In this document: positions 51,099-61,540 of the stretch, in pieces
Layout of the letters: every line of letters starts with the position of its first letter
Numbering within the stretch: the stretch's first letter is position 1
NCBI GenBank assembly: GCA_002690865.1
Contig: NZGG01000037.1
Span: 83,425 to 147,424 of the forward strand
DNA: 64,000 bases
Reading direction: 5' to 3'
DNA from: Gammaproteobacteria bacterium
Lineage (GTDB): Bacteria; Pseudomonadota; Gammaproteobacteria; Pseudomonadales; Azotimanducaceae
Program-made: the position numbers and the translations under genes
The notes under the pieces: generated by a model
The model's input: only the letters and a program-made list of their open reading frames with translations
Databases searched by the model: none
What the model was told of the DNA's origin: nothing

Positions 51099-52272
51099 GT
51101 CATTAGGGTTGATGGAAACTCCAGAAGATGCACTGGATGAATCGGGAACCTTTACATTTGATTATATTCATCACCAAGAATATCTGGGACAAGCACCAGC
51201 TAAAATAGCGGCGATATGCGAAAACTCAAGTGAAAATACCAGGGTCATTCTAGTTCCCAAGGCCCGTTTACCCAGAGTTTTATCCGATGATCCGTTAGAG
51301 GCAGTGGCCGCACAACTATCTGCACCGATACTTAGCCTAAAATCTCCTCTACTCCTATCACCATTAACGATAACAAAACCTTGGGGAGAAGAGATTTGGT
51401 ACACAGGTATCGAAAAGCGAGGGATTTGTAGTTTCAGCGGAATACCTATACCTTGGCTTTTAGACTGCTTCCCAAACTTTTTGACTGGCAATGATTATAA
51501 GCCACCTATACTCCTCAAATTGCTCAAACCATCGCCCAGTTCTATCAAGGGTGACTTGTATTTTGAGGCGCATGCAGAAAAAAAAGAAGTCTATGTGGTA
51601 ACAGAAATCAATCCAAAGGCCTGGCCAGATGGAGTGGGTAGAATTCGTTTCGGATTCAATAGCAAGAAACGTGAGCAATTCGAATCAACAGAAGCCTTCA
51701 GAGAAGCTTATCTGAATGCTGTAGAAAAATATCGACGTGTCAGGGTCCTCATTGATACTGGAGGGAAAGTAGAGGCTAATTTAGAAAATAAACTTCGAAA
51801 GGAAATGGAATCTTTCACAGAACTACGAGAACTAGAACTCGGTGATGTGGTACAAATCCTTCCAATGACTCCTCATTCCCTTCAACATGGTGTGTCAGTT
51901 ATTGAATTTCAAACTCCTCATTACGAGAGATATATCCTATCTTTTGCGCAAAAAGTGCTAACCCAATCGCACTGGGATACCGTAACAGCAGCATCAAAAC
52001 TTAACTTCGCAACAGATATACCCCTTTCTAGTAACGTTAGCGACGTGATAGCTAATTTTGATGAATTTATTGTGAAACGTTTAGAAATGAAGACCGGGGA
52101 GTTTTTCAACTGGACTGACCAACGTTATGCAATTTTATTTTGCATAAGAGGAAGGATGCAAGTTTCAGATACTTACATCTTTCAATCCGAAGCATATTTT
52201 TTACCTAGAGAGTGTCCAAAAACCCTGAAATGCTTATCTAAAGGTATATCTCTCTTGGCAATACCCAAATAA
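51091..52272 (+). CDS. Mannose-6-phosphate isomerase-like cupin protein
   Basis: The 393-residue protein resembles type I phosphomannose isomerases: TKPWGEEIWYTGIEKRG, LKLLKPSPSSIKGDLYFEAH followed by Glu in EKKEVYVV (likely metal ligands), then PMTPHSLQHGVSVIEFQTP. The first part is not the canonical ManA N-terminus, so the substrate is uncertain. I chose the ATG at 51091, which overlaps the aroA stop; a start at 51001 would add 30 residues inside aroA. It abuts mdh tail to tail with no spare base. Confidence 0.72.
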   Translation: MYKSLGLMETPEDALDESGTFTFDYIHHQEYLGQAPAKIAAICENSSENTRVILVPKARLPRVLSDDPLEAVAAQLSAPILSLKSPLLLSPLTITKPWGEEIWYTGIEKRGICSFSGIPIPWLLDCFPNFLTGNDYKPPILLKLLKPSPSSIKGDLYFEAHAEKKEVYVVTEINPKAWPDGVGRIRFGFNSKKREQFESTEAFREAYLNAVEKYRRVRVLIDTGGKVEANLENKLRKEMESFTELRELELGDVVQILPMTPHSLQHGVSVIEFQTPHYERYILSFAQKVLTQSHWDTVTAASKLNFATDIPLSSNVSDVIANFDEFIVKRLEMKTGEFFNWTDQRYAILFCIRGRMQVSDTYIFQSEAYFLPRECPKTLKCLSKGISLLAIPK

Positions 52273-53250
52273 CTATGGAAGTAGTGCACTAACTGCTTGA
52301 CGCTCTTCCTTTAACTCCGTCTCTGTAGCTAGGATCTTTGTTCGACTAAATTCAGATAGTTCCAGACCTTGAACAATTCGCCACTCGCCGGTATCGCACA
52401 CACAGGGAAAGGAGTATATCAAGTCTGAGTCAATACCATAGCTCCCATCAGAATATACCCCCATGCTAACAATTTCTCGGTTCGTTCCGTGCACCCAATC
52501 TCTCATATGATCGATAGCAGCATTTGCCGCTGAAGCTGCACTTGATAGTCCTCTGGATGCAATCACTTCTGCGCCACGCTGCTGAACAGTAGGAATAAAA
52601 GTCGATTCGATCCAAGCTTGATCTACAAGATTACTTGCGCTGATACCACCAACCGTAGCGTGGTTAATATCAGGATACTGCGTCGCAGAATGATTACCCC
52701 AAATGATCATGCCATTTATATCGGTTGTATGCGTTTGAGTTTTTTCAGCCAGCTGCGTGAGCGCTCGGTTATGATCCAATCGTGTCATCGCTGAAAATCG
52801 TCTTGGATCAATATCCGGTGCATTTTTTTGCGCTATCAGACAATTAGTGTTCGCAGGATTACCTACAACAAGAACTCTTATATCTTTAGAGGCATTCTCA
52901 TTTAATGCCTTGCCTTGAACAGAGAAGATCTGGGCATTAGCTTCTAATAGATCCTTTCGTTCCATCCCGGGACCACGAGGCCTAGAGCCAACCAATAGCG
53001 CTATTTCGCTATCTGCAAACGCCACATCCGGATTATCCGTGGCAATAATTTCCTGTACTAAAGGGAAAGCGCAGTCTTTTAACTCCATAACAACCCCTGA
53101 AAGCGCCTCCATAGCCGGTGGAATTTCGAGCAGCTGTAAGATAATTGGCTGATCATCACCAAGCATCTGTCCAGACGCAATTCTAAATACAAGGGAGTAG
53201 CTGATCTGTCCTGCGGCACCGGTTACAGCCACCTTTATCGGTCGTTTCAT
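52273..53250 (-). CDS. mdh: Malate dehydrogenase, cytosolic-type
   Basis: Mdh interconverts malate and oxaloacetate with NAD. The 325-residue protein is the dimeric cytosolic-like type: [53 protein letters not shown] and the catalytic His in [13 protein letters not shown]. The start at 53250 is supported by AAGGAAAG at 53257-53264; an upstream in-frame start at 53274 adds eight residues. Confidence 0.95.
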   Translation of the reverse strand: MKRPIKVAVTGAAGQISYSLVFRIASGQMLGDDQPIILQLLEIPPAMEALSGVVMELKDCAFPLVQEIIATDNPDVAFADSEIALLVGSRPRGPGMERKDLLEANAQIFSVQGKALNENASKDIRVLVVGNPANTNCLIAQKNAPDIDPRRFSAMTRLDHNRALTQLAEKTQTHTTDINGMIIWGNHSATQYPDINHATVGGISASNLVDQAWIESTFIPTVQQRGAEVIASRGLSSAASAANAAIDHMRDWVHGTNREIVSMGVYSDGSYGIDSDLIYSFPCVCDTGEWRIVQGLELSEFSRTKILATETELKEERQAVSALLP

Positions 53251-53593
53251 GTAAATCTTTCCTTCTAATTCCAAGAAATAAAATGTACGAACTAGGGTAA
53301 TACCAAAAACCGCTCAAGACAACTAACAACCAAAAGGAATCCGCTAATTGATCATCTTTAGCAACTACTAAGATCAAAATGGTGCGAGGTTTTTAACTCT
53401 ATAATAAACAATAAGTTAGAGACAAAACAATCGGCGTGCATTATGCCGAAACTCTTGACTTTCATGAGGTGAATGGTATCGTCACTGATCCACGCCTAGC
53501 CTTTATATCGTAAAACAGGTCGTTGTAGATGGTCGTACGAACGCCTCTTTTTCCTTCCTACATCGATTTTAGAGACAATAATTGAGGAGCAGC
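53251..53593. other. Long intergenic region between mdh and gltB
   Basis: This 343-base region is the longest without a gene. Towards gltB a perfect TATAAT lies at 53400-53405, a candidate -10 box that would leave a leader of about 180 bases. Near the middle, TTGATC (53348-53353) and GATCAA bracket a further TTAG/CTAA pairing, a bulged hairpin that ends about 53377. A small CGGC…GCCG hairpin follows near 53430-53446. The gltB ribosome site GAGGAG is at 53584-53589. I see no open reading frame or known RNA in it. Confidence 0.5.
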
Positions 53594-56500
53594 ATGAAAC
53601 TAGGGGAAACGCCAAGAAGCCCTAAACGCCTTATAGGCTATCCTTTAGCAAACGGGCTATATGATCCGCGTTTTGAAAAAGATTCTTGCGGTGTGGGTTT
53701 TGTGGCCAATGTAAAAGGGAAAGCTAGTCACCAAATCATGCTGGATGCATACCACATGAATTCTCGTATGGATCACAGAGGTGGATGTGGTTTTGAAGAA
53801 AATACTGGAGATGGGGCAGGTATTTTAACGGGCCTCCCCCATTCGTTTTTCGAAGAGATTATAAAAGAAATGTCGATCTCTCTTCCCAACTCAGGGCTTT
53901 ATGCAGTAGGTAATATTTTCCTTCCCCAAAGCAAAAGTGAGCGTCAATTTTGTAAACGAACCATTGAGGCGGTCATTGCCGATGAAGGGCAGCGTTTCCT
54001 TGCGTGGAGAGCGGTTCCTATTAACATTGAAGCAGCAAACGTGGGTCCGGCGGCAATAAATTCAATGCCCGTTATCGAGCAACTTTTTATAGGGGCATCT
54101 TCAGACGACGAAGAGACCTTCGAGCGTACTCTTTATCTGATTCGCAAGGTGTTTAGCCGGATTTTACGTCACGAAAGTAATCTCGCGGAATCACAACACT
54201 TATATGCATGTAGTTTGTCCAGTAGGATAATAGTTTATAAAGGAATGCTAACTCCTGGACAACTGTTCCCCTTCTTCCCCGATTTAGAGAACCGAAACTA
54301 TAAAACGCATCTTGCAATGGTGCATTCTCGTTTTTCCACTAATACCTTTCCTTCATGGGATAGAGCGCAACCAAATCGGTTTATGGCCCACAATGGAGAA
54401 ATCAATACACTCCGCGGTAATGTCAATATGATGACCGCACGACAAGGAGTGGCTAAGTCTTCAAAATTAATAGATACGAACAAGCTCTTTCCTATTATCG
54501 AACCGGACTGCTCTGATTCCGGTAGCTTCGATAACGTTCTTGAGTTTTTATTAATGTCAGGAAGAAGCCTTCAGGAAGCGCTCATGATGATGGTTCCTGA
54601 AGCATGGCAAGGCGATAAAGAAATGGAAGCGGAAAAACGCCACTTCTACGAATTTCACTCCGCAGTTATGGAACCGTGGGATGGACCAGCATCAATTGCC
54701 TTCACTGATGGTAAGTGTATAGGTGCCGTACTTGATCGCAATGGCCTACGTCCCTCGCGTTATTACTTAACTTCTGACGATAGGGTGATAATGGCTTCTG
54801 AGGTTGGTGTGCTCCCTGTTGAGCCCTCTGCTGTTATAGCAAAAGGTAGATTAGAACCAGGACGAATGTTCTTGCTGGACTTCGACCAAGGACGAATGAT
54901 TCCTGATATCGAGCTTAAAACCGAATTTGCGAAAAAAAGACCTTACGGCAAATGGCTCAAGCAACAAAAGTTATTGCTCTCTGATCTCCATGTGGAATTT
55001 AAAGAGAAGCTAATGGATAAAAGCACTTTGCTCTCTATGATGCAGGCTTTTGGCTACACTCAAGAGACTATGCAATTTATGCTTCTACCTCTCGTAACCG
55101 AAGCTCGAGACCCGTTAGGTTCAATGGGCAACGATTCAGCACTCGCGTGCTTATCAGATAAGTCACGAATGTTATATGACTACTTCAAGCAACTATTTGC
55201 TCAGATTACTAATCCCCCAATAGATTCAATACGGGAGCGGGTAGTCATGTCTTTGGAATGCTTCATAGGGCCAGAAGGAAACGTATTAGACACCCATGAG
55301 AAGCAGGCTAATCGGCTACTCATTCCCCACCCTATTCTCTCGAATAAAGAAATGAAACAAATAAAGGTTATGGACTATCGTGGGTGGCGGTCCTTTCTGA
55401 TAGACATCACCTTTGATAAGGCCGGTGGCCAAAAAGAGATGCATGACACTCTTGATAAGATTTGTAAAGAAGCATCGGATGCAATTCAAAATGGTTATTC
55501 GCTGATCATTTTATCCGACCGTAATATGTGCTCAACCCGCATGGCTATTAGTTCGCTTGCAGCTTGTGGAGCGATACACCATCATCTTGTGAACACTCAC
55601 CAACGAACCCAAATCGGCATCATCGTTGAGACAGGTGAAGCAAGAGAGGTACACCACCATTGCTTGCTTACTGGCTTCGGTGCCGATGCAATAAATCCTT
55701 ATTTGGCATTCGATGCGCTTATGCAAGCACAGAAGGACAATCTGCTTGATCCAAAGAAGTTCCCAGATATGAATACGATAGTAGCAGCTTATAAAAGTGG
55801 TGTGGGATATGGGATTTTAAAGGTAATGGCCAAGATGGGTATTTCTACTTTACAGTCTTATAAGAGCGCTCAGATTTTTGAAGCTATCGGGCTCGCAGAG
55901 GACATTATTGATCGATGTTTTAAAGGTACTGCTAGCCGAATCGAAGGCGTCAGTTTCTCTGTACTCTACGAGGAAATGAAGAGAAGGCATGAGATTGGTT
56001 ATCCGTCCCAGGAAGGACTGATAAAGGATAGCCTTCCCAACCCAGGCGACATTCATTGGCGAAAAAATGGTGATACCCATATGTGGGATCCACAGACAAT
56101 TGCTAATTTACAGTTAGCGGTAAGAACCGATAGTAATGATTCTTACCAAAGATTCTCTGATCATGCAAATGAGGTAGCCACTAGAAATGCTACTCTTCGA
56201 GGTTTGTTGAAATTTAAAGAATCGAAAAGTATCGATATCGAAGACGTAGAACCTGCTCAAGAAATCGTGAAAAGGTTTTGTACAGGCGCAATGTCTTTTG
56301 GTTCAATCTCTGCAGAAAGTCACGAAGCATTAGCGATAGCAATGAACAGAATTGGTGGAAAATCTAATACAGGTGAGGGGGGCGAGGATTCAGATCGATT
56401 TACGCGGCTCGCTAATGGTGATTCAAAGCGCTCCGCTATCAAACAGGTAGCGTCTGGACGATTTGGTGTGACCATTTGGTACCTTGCGAATGCCGATGAG

Positions 56501-58147
56501 TTGCAAATAAAAATAGTTCAAGGAGCAAAACCGGGCGAGGGAGGGGAATTGCCCGGAGGAAAAGTTGACAATATCATAGCAAAGATAAGGCATTCTACCC
56601 CTGGTGTCGGCCTCATTAGCCCCCCTCCTCACCACGACATCTACTCAATTGAGGATATTGCGCAACTGATTCATGACCTAAAAAATGCTAATCGTGATGC
56701 GCGAATAAGTGTCAAATTAGGTTCAGAGATAGGCGTCGGAACAATCGCTGCAGGAGTAACAAAGGCAAAGACCGACCACCTTGTAATTGCAGGACACGAC
56801 GGAGGCACAGGTGCGTCCGCAATTACATCGATTAAGCATGCCGGGCTTCCATGGGAACTTGGGCTCGCGGAAACACATCAAACCCTGGTGATGAACAATC
56901 TGCGTTCCAGAGTAGTGCTTCAAACAGATGGGCAAATCAAGACAGGTCGAGATGTGGCAATAGCTGTTCTACTTGGGGCAGAAGAGGTAGGTTTTGCAAC
57001 AGCACCTCTAGTCTCGCTAGGATGTATTATGATGAGAAAGTGTCACCTGAATACCTGCCCAGTAGGAATTGCTACTCAGGATCCAGATCTCCGCCAGAAA
57101 TTTAATGGTAAACCTGAATATGTGGTCAACTATTTATTTCTGGTTGCAGAAGAACTCCGGCAAATTATGGCAACACTCGGTTTTAGGACCGTTAATGACA
57201 TGATAGGTAGAGTCGATATGTTGGAAACAGATTCTGCAATCGATCATTGGAAAGCGCAAGGACTCGATCTAAGTAAGATACTGACACCTGCTAAAGTTGT
57301 ATATGAAAATACTGAGGTATATCAAACAATTGATCAAGACCATGGCCTTGAACGCGCATTGGATATGAAACTAATAAAGCTTGCTCAAGCAGCCATAAAA
57401 GAAGGTAAACCTGTAAAAATAGAACTTCCTATAGTTAATACCAATCGCACAGTAGGTACGATGTTATCTCATGAGGTAGCTAAAGCAACTAACGGCGAAC
57501 TTTTGCCTGCAGATACTATTAAAATCAACCTTTCTGGGTCTGCTGGGCAAAGCATTGGCGCATGGCTTGCAACAGGAATAACAATTAAAGTAGAGGGTGA
57601 TGCTAATGATTACGTGGGTAAAGGGTTATCAGGAGGGAAACTTATAATTTATCCTCCAAAACAAAGCCCCTTTGTTGCAGAAGATAATATACTTATTGGT
57701 AACGTCGCACTCTATGGAGCAACTAGTGGTGAAGCGTATTTTCGAGGAATTGCGGCTGAAAGATTTTGTGTGAGAAATAGCGGAGCTTCTGCAGTAGTGG
57801 AAGGATTAGGAGATCACGGCTGCGAGTATATGACTGGTGGTAGAGTGGTAGTGCTGGGTAAAACTGGACGCAACTTTGGCGCCGGTATGAGCGGAGGAAT
57901 CGCTTATGTCCTCGATAGATCAGGGGAATTTGATTCACAATGTAATAAGGGTACGCTAGAGCTAGAACGTTTAGAATCAGATTCAGATGTTATGGAGTGC
58001 AGACAAATGATTGAGAAACACTTGAATTATACGGGTTCAACAGTCGCAAAATCAGTCATAGAGAATTGGGAGAAAGAGTTGTCTTTTTTCGTAAAAGTCA
58101 TGCCAATAGATTACAAGCGCGCACTGCTAGAAAATGCAGCCGCTTAA
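53594..58147 (+). CDS. gltB: Glutamate synthase, large (alpha) subunit GltB
   Basis: GltB transfers glutamine's amide to 2-oxoglutarate, with GltD providing NADPH electrons. The 1517-residue protein has a 31-residue propeptide before the catalytic Cys32 (EKDSCGVGF), a type II glutamine amidotransferase domain, the central domain, the FMN domain (GGTGASAITSIKHAGLPWELGL) with 3Fe-4S cysteines in CIMMRKCHLNTCPVGIA, and the GxGxG beta-helix domain (NLSGSAGQSIGAWLATG). The ATG at 53594 has GAGGAG four bases upstream. Confidence 0.96.
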   Translation: MKLGETPRSPKRLIGYPLANGLYDPRFEKDSCGVGFVANVKGKASHQIMLDAYHMNSRMDHRGGCGFEENTGDGAGILTGLPHSFFEEIIKEMSISLPNSGLYAVGNIFLPQSKSERQFCKRTIEAVIADEGQRFLAWRAVPINIEAANVGPAAINSMPVIEQLFIGASSDDEETFERTLYLIRKVFSRILRHESNLAESQHLYACSLSSRIIVYKGMLTPGQLFPFFPDLENRNYKTHLAMVHSRFSTNTFPSWDRAQPNRFMAHNGEINTLRGNVNMMTARQGVAKSSKLIDTNKLFPIIEPDCSDSGSFDNVLEFLLMSGRSLQEALMMMVPEAWQGDKEMEAEKRHFYEFHSAVMEPWDGPASIAFTDGKCIGAVLDRNGLRPSRYYLTSDDRVIMASEVGVLPVEPSAVIAKGRLEPGRMFLLDFDQGRMIPDIELKTEFAKKRPYGKWLKQQKLLLSDLHVEFKEKLMDKSTLLSMMQAFGYTQETMQFMLLPLVTEARDPLGSMGNDSALACLSDKSRMLYDYFKQLFAQITNPPIDSIRERVVMSLECFIGPEGNVLDTHEKQANRLLIPHPILSNKEMKQIKVMDYRGWRSFLIDITFDKAGGQKEMHDTLDKICKEASDAIQNGYSLIILSDRNMCSTRMAISSLAACGAIHHHLVNTHQRTQIGIIVETGEAREVHHHCLLTGFGADAINPYLAFDALMQAQKDNLLDPKKFPDMNTIVAAYKSGVGYGILKVMAKMGISTLQSYKSAQIFEAIGLAEDIIDRCFKGTASRIEGVSFSVLYEEMKRRHEIGYPSQEGLIKDSLPNPGDIHWRKNGDTHMWDPQTIANLQLAVRTDSNDSYQRFSDHANEVATRNATLRGLLKFKESKSIDIEDVEPAQEIVKRFCTGAMSFGSISAESHEALAIAMNRIGGKSNTGEGGEDSDRFTRLANGDSKRSAIKQVASGRFGVTIWYLANADELQIKIVQGAKPGEGGELPGGKVDNIIAKIRHSTPGVGLISPPPHHDIYSIEDIAQLIHDLKNANRDARISVKLGSEIGVGTIAAGVTKAKTDHLVIAGHDGGTGASAITSIKHAGLPWELGLAETHQTLVMNNLRSRVVLQTDGQIKTGRDVAIAVLLGAEEVGFATAPLVSLGCIMMRKCHLNTCPVGIATQDPDLRQKFNGKPEYVVNYLFLVAEELRQIMATLGFRTVNDMIGRVDMLETDSAIDHWKAQGLDLSKILTPAKVVYENTEVYQTIDQDHGLERALDMKLIKLAQAAIKEGKPVKIELPIVNTNRTVGTMLSHEVAKATNGELLPADTIKINLSGSAGQSIGAWLATGITIKVEGDANDYVGKGLSGGKLIIYPPKQSPFVAEDNILIGNVALYGATSGEAYFRGIAAERFCVRNSGASAVVEGLGDHGCEYMTGGRVVVLGKTGRNFGAGMSGGIAYVLDRSGEFDSQCNKGTLELERLESDSDVMECRQMIEKHLNYTGSTVAKSVIENWEKELSFFVKVMPIDYKRALLENAAA

Positions 58148-58171
58148 GCAAAATAGTCAGTAACAGAGAAT

Positions 58172-59611
58172 ATGGGAAAGCCAACAGGATTCAAGGAAAT
58201 CGGTCGAGAGGTCGAGCCCTATCGAGATGAACATGCAAGGCTCTTAGATTTCAAAGAGCTCTACACTCCGCACAAGGATGCTCATCTTTCAAGCCAAGGA
58301 TCACGCTGCATGGACTGTGGGGTACCATTTTGCCAATCTGACAATGGATGCCCGATACACAACTTGATACCCGAATGGAACGACTTGGTATATCAGAATC
58401 GCTGGAAGGATGCATTAGATAGACTCCATAAAACTAACAATTTCCCCGAATTTACTGGTAGGGTTTGCCCTGCACCATGTGAAGGAGCATGTGTACTTGG
58501 CATTACAAGCCCACCAGTAACAATAAAAAATATTGAGAACTCAATAATTGACCGCGGCTTTGCTGAGGGATGGGTAAAAGCAGAGCCTCCTAAAGAGCGT
58601 ACGGGTAAATCTATTGCCGTAGTGGGCTCAGGGCCATCCGGTTTGGCGGCCGCTGCTCAACTAAATCGGGCTGGTCATACTGTTAACGTTTATGAGCGGG
58701 CAGATCGTATTGGTGGCCTTCTAATGTACGGAATACCCAATATGAAACTTGATAAAAACATTGTAGAGCGGCGAGTTAACCTAATGTGTGAGGAAGGCGT
58801 TGAATTTCACATCAATTCCGATGTAGGAAGAAATATTGATGTCCAAGCGCTCATCGATCAGAACGATGCGGTCTTATTAGCGCTAGGAGCTACAGAGGCT
58901 AGAGATCTACCGATAGCAAACCGCGAAGGGCCTGGTGTCCATAAAGCTATGGAGTTTCTTACCTTGAATACCAAGAGCTTGCTTGATTCAAAACATAAAG
59001 ATGGAAATTATATTTCTGCTAAAGATAAAGATGTTATTGTAATCGGGGGAGGCGATACCGGTACTGACTGTATAGGAACAGCTATGAGACACGGGTGTAA
59101 GTCGCTGATCAACTTCGAGTTGCTTCCGAAACCACCGGCCGTCCGTGCGCCTGAAAACCCGTGGCCTCTGTATCCCCGAATACATCGGGTAGACTACGGC
59201 CATGCTGAAGTAAATGCCAAATTTGGTCACGATCCAAGGGTATATTCAATCATGAGCCAAGAATTTGTGCGAGATAAAAAAGATAGGCTATTAGGTATCA
59301 AGACAATCAATGTAGATGCAAAACTGGAACCCATCACCGGTACAGAGAAAACATGGAATGCGGATTTGATTTTCCTATCAATGGGGTTTCTGAGACCTGA
59401 ACATTATATAAATAAAAAACTTGGCTTAGATTTGGACGAAAGAGGAAACTTTAGCGCAGATAAACTGAATTTTCGTACGAGTCGTGAAAAAGTCTACGCT
59501 ACAGCGGACTGCAGGCGTGGACAAGATCTCGTGGTGCGCGCTATTAACGAAGGACGGGAAGCTGCACGTGAAATAGACCGTGATCTAATGGGTTCATCAC
59601 AGCTAGCTTAA
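58172..59611 (+). CDS. gltD: Glutamate synthase, small (beta) subunit GltD
   Basis: GltD takes electrons from NADPH through FAD and iron-sulfur clusters to GltB. The 479-residue protein has the N-terminal cluster cysteines ([31 protein letters not shown]), the FAD loop [13 protein letters not shown], the NADP loop GGGDTGTDC and [21 protein letters not shown] at the end. Only 24 bases separate it from gltB. The last nine bases overlap the converging aroB. Confidence 0.96.
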   Translation: MGKPTGFKEIGREVEPYRDEHARLLDFKELYTPHKDAHLSSQGSRCMDCGVPFCQSDNGCPIHNLIPEWNDLVYQNRWKDALDRLHKTNNFPEFTGRVCPAPCEGACVLGITSPPVTIKNIENSIIDRGFAEGWVKAEPPKERTGKSIAVVGSGPSGLAAAAQLNRAGHTVNVYERADRIGGLLMYGIPNMKLDKNIVERRVNLMCEEGVEFHINSDVGRNIDVQALIDQNDAVLLALGATEARDLPIANREGPGVHKAMEFLTLNTKSLLDSKHKDGNYISAKDKDVIVIGGGDTGTDCIGTAMRHGCKSLINFELLPKPPAVRAPENPWPLYPRIHRVDYGHAEVNAKFGHDPRVYSIMSQEFVRDKKDRLLGIKTINVDAKLEPITGTEKTWNADLIFLSMGFLRPEHYINKKLGLDLDERGNFSADKLNFRTSREKVYATADCRRGQDLVVRAINEGREAAREIDRDLMGSSQLA

Positions 59612-60697
59612 CTCCAGTAAATTCTTTCCTGCCGCCAATGTCTTAAAGAGAATTTCGTCGCTCACGGCTTCTACCAGCTCAACATCCCCTATTTCGTTAA
59701 AAACAATAAATCGCAAACCCAAATCGGTTGCTTTCTTATCGACCAACATACTCTCAATAAAATCATCTACAGACATTGAAGGTGGTGGATATATGGGTAG
59801 GCCGGCCGCTTTAACTAAATCTTTAACTCTCCTCCCAGATTCTAAACTTAAACGACCTAATCGCACAGAAAGGTCTGCCGCCATAACAAGCCCAACACCA
59901 ACTGCTTCACCATGCAACCAACAACCATAGCCCATACAGCGCTCAATTGCATGACCAAACGTGTGACCAAGATTTAATATTGCCCTCATGCCATTTTCTT
60001 TTTCATCTCGAGCAACGATGCTGGCTTTAATCTCGCAACTACGTCGGACTGCCTCTGCCATAGCATCCATATCAAGAGCTAACAATCGAGGCATATACTC
60101 CTCTATCCAAGAAAAATATTCGCTATCGATAATTGCCCCATGCTTTATCACTTCCGCAAGACCTGCGGACAGTTCTCGCGAAGGCAGGCTCTTAAGAGTA
60201 TTCAGATCAATATAAACAGCTTTAGGCTGATGAAAAGCCCCAATCATATTCTTACCGAGGACATGATTAACTGCTGTCTTTCCACCAACTGAGGAATCCA
60301 CTTGAGCTAAGAGAGTTGTAGGAATCTGGATAAAACCTACACCCCGTTGGTACGAGGCGGCAGCAAAACCACTTACATCTCCAACAACCCCTCCCCCCAG
60401 AGCGACTATGGTGGTAGATCTAGTATGCCTACTCTCAAGTAACTCACTAATGATCTTTTCCAGACTATCGAGGTTTTTATAGGACTCACCATCAGGCATC
60501 ACATAGGTATCTACGCGGCATCTATGAAACACTTCTTTTACATGGTCTAGATACAAAGGTGCAATCGACTTATTAGTAATAATAAATACACTTTTGTGCG
60601 AAAGCTTTTCATTCAGTAACTCAACGTTTTTTAAAAGCCCCGTGCCGATATAGATCGAATACGAGTCTTCGCCTAGATCAAGATTAATTTTTTCCAT
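59603..60697 (-). CDS. aroB: 3-dehydroquinate synthase AroB
   Basis: AroB cyclises DAHP to 3-dehydroquinate using NAD and a metal. The 364-residue protein has [57 protein letters not shown], the metal His in [11 protein letters not shown] and [10 protein letters not shown]. The ATG at 60697 shares one base with the aroK stop (TGATG); a TTG directly before it is in frame. Confidence 0.96.
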   Translation of the reverse strand: MEKINLDLGEDSYSIYIGTGLLKNVELLNEKLSHKSVFIITNKSIAPLYLDHVKEVFHRCRVDTYVMPDGESYKNLDSLEKIISELLESRHTRSTTIVALGGGVVGDVSGFAAASYQRGVGFIQIPTTLLAQVDSSVGGKTAVNHVLGKNMIGAFHQPKAVYIDLNTLKSLPSRELSAGLAEVIKHGAIIDSEYFSWIEEYMPRLLALDMDAMAEAVRRSCEIKASIVARDEKENGMRAILNLGHTFGHAIERCMGYGCWLHGEAVGVGLVMAADLSVRLGRLSLESGRRVKDLVKAAGLPIYPPPSMSVDDFIESMLVDKKATDLGLRFIVFNEIGDVELVEAVSDEILFKTLAAGKNLLELS

Positions 60698-61248
60698 CAA
60701 AGCTCTTCATCAACAAAACCCTTTTCAACCAAGCTCTTAATTATATTAGAGACCACTCGCTTACTTCCAAAATCGCCAGAGAAAACTTTTACATCGCTGA
60801 CTTCATTGTATAGTGGATCACGGTATCGCTTCATCTCATTTAAGACTGTGCTCTTATCTACGTCCTCAAGAAGCGGACGCTTGTTATCATTTTCAATACG
60901 CTTTAGCTGTATATCCACTGTTGTATCTAAAAAAACCACAACCCCTCGAGATTTTAAAAATCCACGATTTAATGTCGTAAGAATTGATCCTCCACCAGTA
61001 GATAAAAGAATATTTGGAAGAAGAGTTAATTCTTCCAAAACTTTTGTTTCTCGCGAACGAAAGCCGCCTTCTCCCTCAACATCAAATATCCAAGGGATAT
61101 TAGCACCCGCTCTAACTTCCACCTCATGGTCAGAATCAATAAATTTCAACGAAAGCTCTCGAGCTAACTGCTTACCAATAGTGGTTTTCCCCGACCCCAT
61201 CGGGCCAACTAAAAATAAACTATCAAAAATCTCGCTATCTAGCCGCAT
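60697..61248 (-). CDS. aroK: Shikimate kinase AroK
   Basis: AroK phosphorylates shikimate with ATP. The 183-residue protein has the P-loop GPMGSGKTTIGKQLA, the shikimate-binding DSDHEVE and FRSRETKVLEEL, STGGGSIL, and the lid RPLLEDVD. The aroK-aroB order is usual. In other gammaproteobacteria pilMNOPQ precede aroK; here the gene begins directly from the PBP1A intergenic region. Confidence 0.95.
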   Translation of the reverse strand: MRLDSEIFDSLFLVGPMGSGKTTIGKQLARELSLKFIDSDHEVEVRAGANIPWIFDVEGEGGFRSRETKVLEELTLLPNILLSTGGGSILTTLNRGFLKSRGVVVFLDTTVDIQLKRIENDNKRPLLEDVDKSTVLNEMKRYRDPLYNEVSDVKVFSGDFGSKRVVSNIIKSLVEKGFVDEEL

Positions 61249-61540
61249 AGGCAGCGTCTCACTGTTTCAAAACGGTATGACAAAAGTCTATCGTACAGTC
61301 AAATGATACCCCTATAGTCAGGGTAAACAACAAAAAGGAAACGAATATATCTGCATCAGATCTTAGTCAGTCAAAAAGTGAAAATTCCTCATTCAGTCCT
61401 GCTAAAAACTTCCAAAGCCCTTTCATGAAGAGTAAATTACACTAGTAAATCAACCCAAAAATGTAATCTTTTCTCGTATAAAGTTTCTGACCATGCAACT
61501 TTCAAACTATACTAAGCACTAAGTTAGGAAAAATTTCCAA
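61249..61540. other. Divergent promoter region between aroK and PBP1A gene
   Basis: This 292-base AT-rich region must hold promoters for both directions. TATACT at 61508-61513 is a candidate -10 box about 28 bases before the PBP1A start; the -35 element is weak. I see no open reading frame, RNA or strong hairpin in it. Confidence 0.4.

Noticed and set aside
60806..61306. 166-codon open frame on the plus strand across aroK
   Set aside because: It is antisense to aroK, whose P-loop and substrate motifs are intact. The Ser/Arg-rich translation looks non-coding.
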